Shown in pieces: positions 36,811 through 45,386 of a DNA stretch of 64,000 nucleotides (within the stretch, counting starts at the first letter, position 1; every line of letters starts with the position of its first letter). The position numbers and the translations under genes are program-made. The stretch lies in the NCBI RefSeq assembly GCF_008124615.1, contig NZ_VNIB01000006.1, positions 62,001-126,000 on the forward strand, given 5' to 3'. The notes beneath the pieces were generated by a model. That model was not told the DNA's origin. It worked only from the letters and a program-made list of their open reading frames with translations, and made no database searches. This DNA comes from Geothermobacter ehrlichii (GTDB lineage Bacteria > Desulfobacterota > Desulfuromonadia > Desulfuromonadales > Geothermobacteraceae).

Positions 36811-37479
36811 ATGGCCATACCGAAAACGACCTACAAGGATTACGTCACCCAGTTCATCTACAACGGCATCATGGAGCGTCGCTTCAAGCCGGGGACCCGG
36901 ATTCTGGAGAACGAACTCTCCATCGAGCTGGGCATCAGCCGGGCGCCGGTACGCGAGGCACTGCGGGAGCTGGTCGGCGAAGGCCTCCTCTCCTACCAGC
37001 CACAAAAAGGGCACACCATCACCCGACTCGATGCTGACCAGGTCATCGACTGTTACGAAACCCGGGGCGTGATCGAAGGCTACGCCGCCGCCCTGGCCAC
37101 ACCGCACCTGACCGAAGAAGAGCTGGAAGAGCTGTTCACCCTGACCGAGCGCATGACCCGTCACGCCAGAAAAAAACAGCACCGGGAACTGATCGAGCGG
37201 GGCGAGGAATTCCATTCCCTCATTCTCTCCCGCTGTCCCAACAGGGAACTGCTCGCCTCGGCGGAAAAACTGAGCCGCAAACTGCACATCCTCTTCTTCC
37301 ATTACTGGGGAACCCTCTACTCGGCGGAAGAGGTCGCCAGCAGACATCGCCTGATCGTGGAAAGTCTCGTCAACAAGAACGCCGGGCATATCGAAGAGAC
37401 CGTGCGCCGGCATTATTTCGAAACCGGCCGCAAAATCGCCAGTCTGCCGGAAATGATTCCGAACAAGGAGACGTCATGA
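36811..37479 (+). CDS. GntR-family transcriptional regulator (FadR/FCD type)
   Basis: This 222-residue regulator has an N-terminal winged helix (about 8-75; IMERRFKPGTRILENELSIELGISRAPVREALRELVGEGLL). An all-helical FCD ligand-binding domain spans about 85-210, with EFHSLILSRCPNRELL as a typical stretch and His residues for a metal-bound carboxylate. GGAGGAGG (36801-36808) sets the ATG at 36811. Its stop overlaps the aminotransferase start by 4 bases (ATGA), so it is the first gene of a two-gene operon. FCD regulators commonly sense an amino or organic acid related to the operon enzyme. A palindromic operator candidate lies directly upstream. Confidence 0.92.
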   Translation: MAIPKTTYKDYVTQFIYNGIMERRFKPGTRILENELSIELGISRAPVREALRELVGEGLLSYQPQKGHTITRLDADQVIDCYETRGVIEGYAAALATPHLTEEELEELFTLTERMTRHARKKQHRELIERGEEFHSLILSRCPNRELLASAEKLSRKLHILFFHYWGTLYSAEEVASRHRLIVESLVNKNAGHIEETVRRHYFETGRKIASLPEMIPNKETS

Positions 37480-38768
37480 CCCCCAACGGCGTGCACGAAG
37501 TGCATCTGAACCTCAATGTCCGTGGTCTGCCCCTGTCGGCCACCCTGGAAATCAACGAACGCTCCAACCGCCTGATCAAGGAAGGACGTCGGGTCTGCAA
37601 GCTGGGTCTCGGCCAGTCGCCCTTTCCGGTCCCGCAGCCTGTGGTCGAAGAACTGCGGGCCAACGCGCACCAGAAGGACTATCTGCCGGTGCGCGGTCTC
37701 CCGGCCCTGCGGGAAGCGGTGGTCGACTACTATGAGCGCACCCAGGGCCTGACCTATCGCCCGGAGCACATCCTGGTCGGCCCCGGTTCGAAAGAACTGA
37801 TGTTTATTCTGCAGCTGGTCTATTATGGCGATCTGGTCATCCCCACCCCGAGCTGGGTGTCGTACGCGCCCCAGGCCCACATCGTCGGTCGGCATGTGCA
37901 ATGGGTTCCGACCTGGGCCGACAACAAGTGGCTGCTCACCCCGGACGAACTCGACCGGCTCTGCCGCAAGGACCCGAGCCGACCGCGCATCGTCATTCTC
38001 AACTACCCGAACAACCCGACCGGCTACAGCTACACCGACGAGCAGCTGCAGCAGATCGCCGAAATCGCCCGCAAGTACCACGTCATTCTGCTTTCGGATG
38101 AAATCTACGGCGAGCTTCAGTACGACGGCGGGCACTGCTCCATAGCCCGTTACTATCCGGAAGGGACCATCATCAGCAGCGGGCTGAGCAAGTGGTGCGG
38201 CGCCGGCGGCTGGCGGCTGGGAACCTTCGTCTTTCCGGCGGAGCTCGACTGGCTCGCCGAGAGCATGGCCTCGGTCGCCAGCGAAACCTTCACCGCCACC
38301 AGCGCCCCGATCCAGTATGCCGCCGTGCGGGCCTTTGCCGGCGGCATGCGCATCGAGCGCTATCTCTGGCAGTCGCGCCGCATCCTCCAGGCCCTGGGAC
38401 AGCACATCCACCAGCGGCTGACCGGCTTCGGCATCGAACTGGCCCAGCCCGATGGCGGCTTCTATCTTTTCCCCGACTTCGCCCCGCTGAAAGACAGGCT
38501 GCAGGCGAGGGACATTTATAACAGTCGCGATCTTTGCCACCGGATTCTGGAAGACACGGGAGTGGCCATGCTGCCCGGCGTCGCCTTCGGCAGACCGGAG
38601 GAGGAGCTGACCCTGCGCCTGGCCTTCGTCGACTTTGACGGCGCCCGCGCCCTGGCGGCGGCCGAACAGATCGAAGCGGGCAAGGAACTGGACGAAATCT
38701 TTCTACGCCGCAACTGCCCCAAGGTGCTGACCGCCTTCGACCTGCTCGAGGAATGGATCAGCGACTAG
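37476..38768 (+). CDS. PLP-dependent class I/II aminotransferase
   Basis: This 430-residue fold-type I enzyme has the KLGLGQSPFPVP substrate loop, VGPGSKELMF, and NYPNNPTGYSYTDEQL (the Asn that contacts PLP). LLSDEIYGEL supplies the Asp and Tyr. SSGLSKWCGAGGWRLG provides the Schiff-base Lys and the Arg, and LRLAFVDFDG lies near the end. It is longer than AspC-type enzymes and keeps an N-terminal extension of about 35 residues. The substrate is not evident. Translational coupling to a GntR-FCD regulator suggests catabolic or inducible use. It overlaps the convergent uspA gene by 11 bases. hisC is missing from the his operon, so a role as histidinol-phosphate aminotransferase is possible but the motifs do not favour it. 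Confidence 0.9.
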   Translation: MTPNGVHEVHLNLNVRGLPLSATLEINERSNRLIKEGRRVCKLGLGQSPFPVPQPVVEELRANAHQKDYLPVRGLPALREAVVDYYERTQGLTYRPEHILVGPGSKELMFILQLVYYGDLVIPTPSWVSYAPQAHIVGRHVQWVPTWADNKWLLTPDELDRLCRKDPSRPRIVILNYPNNPTGYSYTDEQLQQIAEIARKYHVILLSDEIYGELQYDGGHCSIARYYPEGTIISSGLSKWCGAGGWRLGTFVFPAELDWLAESMASVASETFTATSAPIQYAAVRAFAGGMRIERYLWQSRRILQALGQHIHQRLTGFGIELAQPDGGFYLFPDFAPLKDRLQARDIYNSRDLCHRILEDTGVAMLPGVAFGRPEEELTLRLAFVDFDGARALAAAEQIEAGKELDEIFLRRNCPKVLTAFDLLEEWISD

Positions 38769-39270
38769 CCTCTTCTTCCCTCCGTCTGCCGATGGGAACC
38801 ACCAGCACCGGCCGAACCGACTTGCGCAGCACCTTTTCGGCGACACTGCCGAGAAAGGTGTGCTCGACGAGGCCCTTGCCGTGCGTCCCGCAGACGATCA
38901 GATCGGGATCGAGCCGGTCGGCGGCAGCCAGGATGGTTGCCGCCGGCCGGCCGTAATGCACTTCGATGCCGACCACCCTTTTCAGGTCTTCCGGATGATC
39001 GTTCAGCTCCTCGGCGGCAAATCTTTCCAGCCGCTGGCGGATGGTCACGGTCAGTTCCTCCCGGTTGCGATCTTCCAGGGCGGCAAAGGCCTCCTCCCCC
39101 ATCGCCGCCGCCAGATAGTTTTCCATGGCCGAATCCAGTGCCGGCATGACATGAAGAATGTTGATCTCGGCGTCATAGACCCGTGCCAGACTGACGGCAT
39201 GGCGAAAAGCCAAAGCCGAATTGGACGACAGATCCGTGGTATAGAGGATGCGTCGATAACCTGGAATCAT
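38758..39270 (-). CDS. Universal stress protein (UspA family, ATP-binding type)
   Basis: This 170-residue protein begins YRRILYTTDLSSNSALAFRHAVSLA and contains CGTHGKGLVEHTFLGSVAEKVLRKSVRPVLVVP, the G-x2-G-x9-G(S) loop that binds ATP in the MJ0577-like subgroup. It is a cytoplasmic stress protein of uncertain mechanism. AAGGAG lies 7 bases before the ATG at 39270; a GTG at 39273 also fits. Its 3' end overlaps the convergent aminotransferase by 11 bases. It lies downstream of the TRAP permease gene in the same direction (76 bases between the permease stop and this ATG), and UspA genes often accompany TRAP systems. Confidence 0.92.
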   Translation of the reverse strand: MIPGYRRILYTTDLSSNSALAFRHAVSLARVYDAEINILHVMPALDSAMENYLAAAMGEEAFAALEDRNREELTVTIRQRLERFAAEELNDHPEDLKRVVGIEVHYGRPAATILAAADRLDPDLIVCGTHGKGLVEHTFLGSVAEKVLRKSVRPVLVVPIGRRREEEASR

Positions 39271-39345
39271 CACCTGTCTCCTTTCCTGAGTCTACCTCAC
39301 CATCCACCCGGGTGAACGGCGGCACCTTCGGGAGGTTCTCCGGTT

Positions 39346-41430
39346 TCAGGCCATGGCCTCGGCGCGCCGCTGGCGCATCTTCTGCCAGGCAATGACAAGC
39401 ACGAGCACGATCACCCCCGGAATATAGGCCACATAGTGGTTTTCGATGCCGAGCAGGTCGCCGAAAAAGTCGGGACGGAACATCATCGCCGTCACCAGCA
39501 GCAGCAGCGGCACATCCCACCAGCGGTTGCGATAGGCGAACCAGCCCTGGGTGGCGCCGGCGAAGGCGAAGGCACCGAGGCAGGTCATGACGAAAATGAG
39601 GATGGCCAGTCCCCAGCTGTTGATGTTCCAGAGCAGCAGGTCATGGTTGAAGATGAACATGAAAGGGAGAATCGCCGTACGAATGTCGTACATGAACCCC
39701 TGCAGACCGGTCGGAATCGGCTCGCTGCGGGCGATGGCGCTGGCGGCATAGGCGGCCAGGCCGACCGGCGGCGTGTCGTCGGCCAGAATACCGAAATAGA
39801 AGCAGAACAGGTGGGCGGCGATCAGGGGGACGAAAAATCCCTGCCACTCGGCGATGGTGACGATGGCCGGCGCGGTGAGACTGGCCATGACGATATAGGT
39901 CGCCGTGGTCGGCAGCCCCATGCCGAGCAGCAGACTGGCAAAGGCGGTGATGCCGAGCATGGCGTAGATGTTGCCGCGGCTCAGGGTGTCGATGACGTCG
40001 GTGATCAGGCCGCCAAGCCCCATGGTGACCACACCGACGATGATGCCCGCCGCTGCCGTGGCCACCGCCACGCTGACCATGTTGCGGGCGCCGGCGACCA
40101 GCCCGCGAAAGATCTCCTCGCCGCCCCGGCGGAAGCCTCCCCCGATCGTTCCCTCGCCCCGCAGGAGCGCCCGCAACGGATGCTGAAGCAGCATGATCAG
40201 CATCAGCACCATGGTGGCGCGGAAGGCCGCCATGTCGGGCGAATGGCGGGGAACGATCAGTTCGTACAGCAACACCAGCAGCGGAATCAGATAGTGCAGG
40301 CCGCCGACGAAGGTACTGAAGAACCTGGGGAGATCGGCCTTGGGCAGCCCCTTCAGCCCCAGCTTGCTCGCCTCGATATGGGTGAGAAAGAAGAGGGTCG
40401 CGTAGGAGGCGAAGGCGGGAATCGCCGCCGCCTTGCAGACTTCGAGATAGGGGATGTTGACATATTCGGCAATGATGAAGGCCGCCGCTCCCATGATCGG
40501 CGGCATGATCTGGCCATCGGTGCTGGCGGCCACCTCAATGGCCGCCGCCTTCTTCGGCGGATAGCCGACCTTCTTCATCAGCGGGATGGTGAAAGTGCCG
40601 GTGGTCACGACATTGGCGATCGACGAGCCGGAAACCAGACCGGTCAGACCCGAGCTCATCACCGCCGCCTTGGCCGGCCCCCCCTTGTAGCGACCGAGCA
40701 GGCTCATCGCCAGATCAATGAAGAACTTGCCCCCGCCCGCCTTTTCCAGCAACGCCCCGAACAGGACGAAGAGGAAGACGATGCGGGCCGACACGTCGAG
40801 AGGAATGCCGTAGATCCCTTCGGTCGTCAGCGATATCTGGGTGATGTAACGGTTGATGCTGACCCCCTTGAAGGAAAGGAAGTCGGGCATATAGGGGCCG
40901 AAAAAAGCGTAAAAGGTGAAGACCAGGGCGATGATCGGCAATGCGGGGCCGATGGTTCGCCGTGCCGCCTCGAGCAGACAGACCACCAGCAGAAATCCGA
41001 ACACCAGATCCCTGGAAATCGGCGCCCCCACCCGGGTGGACAGGCCTTCGTAATCAAGAGCGATGTACAGAGCCGCCACGATCGCGATCAGGGCCAGGAC
41101 CATGTCCCCCCAGGGAACCCTGCGCTTCTCGCCCAGCCAGCGCAGTCCCGGCAGGCGGATCTCACGCTTGAACGTCGGATAGGACAGAAAGACGATGGAA
41201 AAGGCGAAGGCCAGGTGGATCGCCCGGGTATAGGTTGAATCGATCAGCAGCCAGCTGGCCAGTGAGAGCTGAAAGAGTGACCAGCAGACACCAATGACAG
41301 GAACCAGAAAACGGGTCCAGTCCCGGGGGCGGCGCAAACCGTACTCTTCCTGCTCCATCAGGCGCTTGGCCTGCTCGCTCCCCTCGACGGCCTGAGGCTC
41401 CCCCACATTGTTCGTCGTTTGCTCCGACAT
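39346..41430 (-). CDS. TRAP transporter fused permease (DctQ-DctM type, TAXI system)
   Basis: This 694-residue inner-membrane protein has roughly 18 hydrophobic segments. A short DctQ-like part (about 45-190) is followed by a large DctM-like part with the signature GLVSGSSIANVVTTGTFTIPLMKKVGYPP and TDGQIMPPIMGAAAFIIAEY. LLLGMGLPTTATYIVMASLTAPAI and ADDTPPVGLAAYAASAIA follow. Fused permeases of this type pair with TAXI binding proteins and move organic acids with Na+ or H+. GGGGGAGA precedes the ATG at 41430. The TAXI binding protein is encoded 103 bases upstream in the same direction. The substrate is unknown, with glutamate, succinate and 2-oxoglutarate among possibilities known for the family. 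Confidence 0.94.
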   Translation of the reverse strand: MSEQTTNNVGEPQAVEGSEQAKRLMEQEEYGLRRPRDWTRFLVPVIGVCWSLFQLSLASWLLIDSTYTRAIHLAFAFSIVFLSYPTFKREIRLPGLRWLGEKRRVPWGDMVLALIAIVAALYIALDYEGLSTRVGAPISRDLVFGFLLVVCLLEAARRTIGPALPIIALVFTFYAFFGPYMPDFLSFKGVSINRYITQISLTTEGIYGIPLDVSARIVFLFVLFGALLEKAGGGKFFIDLAMSLLGRYKGGPAKAAVMSSGLTGLVSGSSIANVVTTGTFTIPLMKKVGYPPKKAAAIEVAASTDGQIMPPIMGAAAFIIAEYVNIPYLEVCKAAAIPAFASYATLFFLTHIEASKLGLKGLPKADLPRFFSTFVGGLHYLIPLLVLLYELIVPRHSPDMAAFRATMVLMLIMLLQHPLRALLRGEGTIGGGFRRGGEEIFRGLVAGARNMVSVAVATAAAGIIVGVVTMGLGGLITDVIDTLSRGNIYAMLGITAFASLLLGMGLPTTATYIVMASLTAPAIVTIAEWQGFFVPLIAAHLFCFYFGILADDTPPVGLAAYAASAIARSEPIPTGLQGFMYDIRTAILPFMFIFNHDLLLWNINSWGLAILIFVMTCLGAFAFAGATQGWFAYRNRWWDVPLLLLVTAMMFRPDFFGDLLGIENHYVAYIPGVIVLVLVIAWQKMRQRRAEAMA

Positions 41431-41458
41431 GCAAATCTCCCCCTTGCAAAACGACAGA

Positions 41459-41477
41459 AGCCGCCCCCAGGGCGGCT
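41459..41477 (-). promoter_or_regulatory. Intercistronic hairpin between the TAXI binding protein and the permease
   Basis: AGCCGCCC and GGGCGGCT form an 8-bp stem over a 3-nt loop in the 103-base gap. Such hairpins commonly stabilise the upstream message or cause partial termination. Either would yield more binding protein than permease. Confidence 0.5.
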
Positions 41478-41533
41478 CCTGCACAGACCACGAACGTCGT
41501 ACTTTTCAGTGGAAAAGGACTGCAAAAAACCGC

Positions 41534-42511
41534 CTATTTCATCAAGCCGACTTCCTTGTAGTACTTCAGGGCGCCGGGATGGACCGGGGCCGACAGACCC
41601 TGCAGCATGCTCTCCTTGGTCAGCACGGCGTAGGCCGGATGCAGCTTCTTGAACTCGTCGAAGTTCTCGAACACTTCCTTGGTGATGGCGTAGACGATGT
41701 CGTCAGGCACATCGGCGCTGGTGCAGAAGGTCGCCTTGACGCCGAAGGTCTCGACATTCTTCTTGTTCATCACCCCCGGATACTGGTCGACCGGAATGAA
41801 CGACGGCGCGTAGTAGGGGAACTTGGCCACCAGCTTGTCGACGATGGCCTTGGGCACCTCGACGAAGTTGACCTTGCGGGCTCCGGCGACCGCTTCCTTC
41901 ACCGAGCCGTTCGGATGACCGACAGTGTAGAAGAAGGCGTCGATGCGGCCGTCCTGCAGCATGCTGGCCGACTCGGCGGCCTTCAGTCCTTCGGCCTTGA
42001 GGTCCTTCTTGTAATCGATGCCGGCGGCCTGAAGCAGGTCGATGGCGTTGCCGCGCTGGCCGGAGCCGGGGTTGCCGATGTTGACGATCTTGCCCTTCAG
42101 GTCGTAGACGGTCTTGATGTTCTTGTCGGCGGCGGCGACGATGGTCACCGACTCGGGATGGATGGAGAAGACGGCGCGCAGCTTCTTCTGCGGCTTGCCT
42201 TCCCAGTCGGCGGTGCCGTGATAGGCCTGGTACTGGCGGTCGGACTGGACGACGCCGAACTCGAGATCGCCGGCCATGATGGCGTTGACGTTGAACACCG
42301 AACCGCCGGTCGACTCGACGGTGGCGCGCAGATGGTACTGCTTGCGCTTCTTGTTCACCATCTTGGCGATGGCGCCGCCGGTCGGATAGTAGACGCCGGT
42401 GACACCGCCGGTGCCGATGGTGACGTAACGGGTGCGAGCGGCCATGGCCTGGGGTACGACCAGCACCAGGGCAACCAGCGACGCCAGAGTCATCATCAAG
42501 AATCTTTTCAT
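41534..42511 (-). CDS. TAXI-family TRAP transporter solute-binding protein
   Basis: This 325-residue periplasmic protein has a signal peptide (MKRFLMMTLASLVALVLVVPQAMA). The TAXI fold follows, with YVTIGTGGVTGVYYPTGGAIAKMVNK at the N-terminus, ATVESTGGSVFNVNAIMAGDLEFGVVQSD, and IVNIGNPGSGQRGNAIDLL. DAFFYTVGHPNGSVKEA marks the second lobe. It captures the substrate for the fused permease encoded next. AAAGGAGGT gives a very strong ribosome site before the ATG at 42511, which fits the high expression typical of binding proteins. The ligand is not determined by sequence. Confidence 0.95.
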   Translation of the reverse strand: MKRFLMMTLASLVALVLVVPQAMAARTRYVTIGTGGVTGVYYPTGGAIAKMVNKKRKQYHLRATVESTGGSVFNVNAIMAGDLEFGVVQSDRQYQAYHGTADWEGKPQKKLRAVFSIHPESVTIVAAADKNIKTVYDLKGKIVNIGNPGSGQRGNAIDLLQAAGIDYKKDLKAEGLKAAESASMLQDGRIDAFFYTVGHPNGSVKEAVAGARKVNFVEVPKAIVDKLVAKFPYYAPSFIPVDQYPGVMNKKNVETFGVKATFCTSADVPDDIVYAITKEVFENFDEFKKLHPAYAVLTKESMLQGLSAPVHPGALKYYKEVGLMK

Positions 42512-42893
42512 CTTTTCTACCTCCTTTTTTCGGGTTTGACCTCCAGAACAGACAGAGGAAACGGCATGAAACAGCCCATCCGGCCGGCTTGGCCCGGATG
42601 TTGTGGACCGAATCGCGAACCGGCCTGAATCTCAGGAAGAAACAGCAGCTTTTCTACCTGAACTCGTGAGTTTATGCTGGATGGAAAGTGCAAATACTTG
42701 GCCTGGATGAGTTTTCCAAAAATCTGAGGTGCACCCACAGGTTCACTGGCGATTTTTGGAAAGCTCAGGCAGGTCAATGACTTGTGCTATCCGCCGGCAA
42801 TGAACTCACTGATTCAGTTTTCTACTATAGCAGGGAAGATCGAGGCTGCAACCCGGGCAGCCTTCCGTCGTTTCCGGAAGGCCGCCCCAAGAA
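42512..42893. other. Intergenic region with an inverted repeat upstream of the TAXI operon
   Basis: The 382-base gap between the LOG gene and the TAXI binding protein holds no gene. TTTCCAAAAATC (42713-42724) and GATTTTTGGAAA (42751-42762) form a 12-bp inverted repeat around a GTGCAC core. This may be an operator or a leader hairpin. Near the LOG gene GGCAGCCTTCCG (42856-42867) pairs with CGGAAGGCCGCC (42875-42886) with one mismatch, likely the LOG terminator on the minus strand. Confidence 0.5.
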
Positions 42894-43922
42894 TCAGAAA
42901 GAGTTGAGGCGGCGGATGAAAGCCTTCAGCAAACCGAAACTGCGGTTGTTGAACTCGAAGACAAGGCGGGGCAGATGCAGCAGGTCGGGCTGGTCCTGCT
43001 CCTTGGGCAAGGGACCGGTCAGGCGGAAATGCCCGCCTGGCGCCAGAATCTCGGCGAACTCGTCCTGCAGAATACGCAGATGGTCGGTGTCGATAGCCCT
43101 GTTCAGCCGGATCACCAGCAGATTGCCGACATAGCGCATGGAGTGATAGACCCGGTAGAAGCCCCTGATCAGGGCCACCGCCTCGGCCGGATCGCGGGTT
43201 ATGGAGAAAAGGCTGAAGTCTTCCCCCGATATCAGTCCCTTCTTGAGCAGGGTGTCGCGGATGAAACCGAACAGGTTTTCCCAGTAGTCTCCATCGTCCT
43301 CGTCGATCATCACCAGGGGAATAGGCGGATTCTTTCCGGTCTGGATCAGGGTCATGGTCTCCATGGCCTCGTCCAGGGTGCCGAAGCCGCCAGGGAACAG
43401 CACCACCGCGTGCGCCTCCTTGAGAAAGGCAACCTTGCGATTGAAGAAATACTTGTAGGTGATCACCCGTTCGCTGCCGTTCATCACCGGGTTGGTCTCC
43501 TGCTCGAAGGGCAGGCGGATATTGACGGCAAAGGAGTTCTCCACTCCTGCGCCTTCGTTGCCCGCCTGCATGATGCCGCCTCCACCACCGGTGATGACCA
43601 TGTAGCCGGCCTCGGCCAACAGCCGGGAAAACTCGACGCATTTGCGGTAGATCGGCTCGTCGGGCGTGGTGCGGGCAGAACCGAAGATGGTTACCTTCTT
43701 GCGGGTGCGATAGGGACCGAAAACCTTCGAGGTGTAGCGCATCTCCTTCATGGTGGTGCGCATCAGCTTCAGGTCGGCCAGATAGTCGGTCTCCTGTCCT
43801 GCCTTCAGGGCACTGATGATCATCTCCCGGATCATCTCCGGATGATGGACATCGGCCCTGCCGAGCAGCCGATCGATCATGTCGTCTATATCGCCATTGG
43901 TTCGGGAAAAATGCAGTTCCAT
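42894..43922 (-). CDS. LOG-family (TIGR00730-like) Rossmann nucleotide-binding protein
   Basis: This 342-residue protein carries VTIFGSARTTPDEPIYRKC, VITGGGGGIMQAGNEGA and VVLFPGGFGTLDEAMETMTLIQTGK. The last is the PGGxGTxxE motif of the LOG (lysine decarboxylase-like) family. Members are cytokinin-type or AMP/nucleotide phosphoribohydrolases; E. coli PpnN cleaves nucleoside monophosphates. This protein has about 75 extra residues at the N-terminus and 80 at the C-terminus compared with minimal LOG, as in longer PpnN-like forms. The true substrate is not known. AAAGGA precedes the ATG. Confidence 0.88.
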   Translation of the reverse strand: MELHFSRTNGDIDDMIDRLLGRADVHHPEMIREMIISALKAGQETDYLADLKLMRTTMKEMRYTSKVFGPYRTRKKVTIFGSARTTPDEPIYRKCVEFSRLLAEAGYMVITGGGGGIMQAGNEGAGVENSFAVNIRLPFEQETNPVMNGSERVITYKYFFNRKVAFLKEAHAVVLFPGGFGTLDEAMETMTLIQTGKNPPIPLVMIDEDDGDYWENLFGFIRDTLLKKGLISGEDFSLFSITRDPAEAVALIRGFYRVYHSMRYVGNLLVIRLNRAIDTDHLRILQDEFAEILAPGGHFRLTGPLPKEQDQPDLLHLPRLVFEFNNRSFGLLKAFIRRLNSF

Positions 43923-43963
43923 GGGCGTCCTTTCGAGCAGTTGTCGTTGTCCTCCCTTCTATA

Positions 43964-44518
43964 TCATGTCGTCGGCTCTTTGCCAGCCTTTAGCAACCCG
44001 TCCAGGCCATGCCGCTGCACGGCGATCCAGATTCCGCGCAGACCGGCGCCGGCGTAACGGTCAGCGACCTCCTGATAGCAGGCGCGCAGCTCCCTTTCCA
44101 GGGCGTAGAACCGGCGCCGCTGCGCTTCGTCCAGTCTTTCTTCCACCGCCTCGCAGAGGAAGGTGACGCAGTTGAACGGACGCCGCTGCGGCGGCCAGAG
44201 GCAGCCATCCACGCCGAGCAGGGGACAGGTGGCGGTGAAGTCGGGTTGTGGCGGGGTTTCACTCCGCAACAGATAGGAAAGCAGGTTCGGCAGGGTCAGG
44301 TGATGCAGGCCGCGGGCGCAGCAGGCGCCCCGGCAGTCGCGGCAGATTCCTTCCCCTTCGGCCAGCAGGAAGAGGGCATGCAACTGCCGCTGCAGCATCT
44401 CGATCCGTCCTACCCGCTGCCACAACCATGTCCGTTCGGTATCCGGCAAGGCGGCAAGATCATCCACCAGGCGGGAGAGAATGACATGCCAGTCGTGATG
44501 ACGCTGGTGTGCAGTCAT
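43964..44518 (-). CDS. Cys-cluster hypothetical protein (YkgJ-like)
   Basis: This 184-residue protein carries ICRDCRGACCARGLHHL near residue 60, and ATCPLLGVDGCLWPPQRRPFNCVTFLC near residues 96-122. The pattern CxxCxxxCC ... C-x6-C-x8-C-x4-C recalls the YkgJ metal-binding family but is spaced differently from the YkgJ protein at 14178. It likely binds zinc or iron; the function is unknown. The ATG at 44518 has no good ribosome site, so the start is uncertain. It lies 41 bases upstream of the LOG gene on the same strand. Confidence 0.7.
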   Translation of the reverse strand: MTAHQRHHDWHVILSRLVDDLAALPDTERTWLWQRVGRIEMLQRQLHALFLLAEGEGICRDCRGACCARGLHHLTLPNLLSYLLRSETPPQPDFTATCPLLGVDGCLWPPQRRPFNCVTFLCEAVEERLDEAQRRRFYALERELRACYQEVADRYAGAGLRGIWIAVQRHGLDGLLKAGKEPTT

Positions 44519-44711
44519 GGGATACGCTCGGCAGCCTCGGGCTGCATGCAGGCAGGAGGCGTGGCATACGAATCGCCAACCTCGAAACGCGAATCGGGCA
44601 TCGAAAATGTGAGTTGAACCGGTCGGACTCTTTGTTCAGCAGCTTCCACGGGGAGAAAAATCACTCAGAAAATCCTCAAGCACGAACAGTTCAAGGCGGC
44701 TCAAATGTCGT

Positions 44712-44799
44712 CAGATGCAAGGCGCCTCACCTCCTGAGGAATGAGGCGTAGCGAAAGTTACGGCGGAATGACGAAGGAGGTGAGCAACGCAGCAGATGG
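44712..44799 (+). repeat. Intergenic hairpin repeat, unit 1
   Basis: The unit begins CAGATGCAAGGC and ends CAACGCAGCAGATGG, the same ends as unit 2. Inside, CTCACCTCCT (44726-44735) pairs perfectly with AGGAGGTGAG (44775-44784) around a small GTA/TAC hairpin. The arm sequences differ completely from unit 2 while the pairing is kept. No protein is encoded. Confidence 0.75.
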
Positions 44800-44831
44800 C
44801 GGCATTTCAGCCGCCCTGGCATCAAAGGGTG

Positions 44832-44918
44832 CAGATGCAAGACTTGCGAACCTTTCGCCCGCAGGCGTAGCCGGAGACTACGTCGAGGACCGAAAGGCGA
44901 GCGTAACGCAGCAGATGC
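44832..44918 (+). repeat. Intergenic hairpin repeat, unit 2
   Basis: The unit begins CAGATGCAAGAC and ends TAACGCAGCAGATGC. CCTTTCG (44851-44857) pairs with CGAAAGG (44891-44897), and GTAG with CTAC (44867-44881) forms the inner hairpin. It lies 30 bases before the 3' end of rnpB, on the far side of its transcript end. The rest of 44519-44948 holds no gene. Confidence 0.75.
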
Positions 44919-44949
44919 ATCCTTCTGGCTGGTCCCTGGTAAAGAAGAG

Positions 44950-45365
44950 GTGGTCGAAGAGCCCCGTAAGCCGGGTTCTGTCCCCCGCGGCGGTTACCCC
45001 CCGCGGGGTGGTGATCATTCATCTAGGATCGCCGTCGCCGACGACCTCGAGCAGCCTACCCGGGAGCTTCGGACGGGCCGCCCTCAAACGCTCCCCTATT
45101 CGGCCTTGCTCCGGATGGGGTTTGCCGAGCATCCGACGTCACCGCCGGACCTGGTGAGCTCTTACCTCACCCTTTCACCCTTACCCCGGCGCCTCCGTCG
45201 CTTGCGCGACGCCGGCGGCGGAGCGGTCTGCTTTCTGTGGCACTTTCCCTAGGGTCACCCCCGGTTCCCGTTAGGAACCATCCTGCCCTGCGGAGCCCGG
45301 ACTTTCCTCCCGTTCCACCGGCCGGGCCGGCGGAACCAGCGATCACCTGGAGCTCTTCAACCACC
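44950..45365 (-). ncRNA. rnpB: RNase P RNA (class A)
   Basis: On the minus strand the 5' part has GAGGAAAGTCCGGGCTCC (45292-45309), the universal CR-I element. The middle has GGGTGAAAGGGTG and GTAAGAGCTCACC, and the 3' part has ACAGAACCCGGCTTAC (about 44966-44981), the CR-V element that pairs to form P4. Helix P1 is formed by GGTGGTTGAAGAGC and GCTCTTCGACCACC at the two ends, which sets the borders to within a few bases. It is the catalytic subunit that trims tRNA 5' ends with RnpA. The zinc-ribbon gene ends just upstream on the same strand. Confidence 0.96.
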
Positions 45366-45386
45366 TGTCGATGCCGACAGCGTGAA

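Noticed and set aside
37476-38768. The aminotransferase as the missing hisC
   Set aside because: Its operon with a GntR-FCD regulator and its N-terminal extension do not fit HisC, although the activity cannot be excluded from sequence alone.
44741-45252. Short open frames in the rnpB region
   Set aside because: They lie within the hairpin repeats and RNase P RNA and show no protein pattern.
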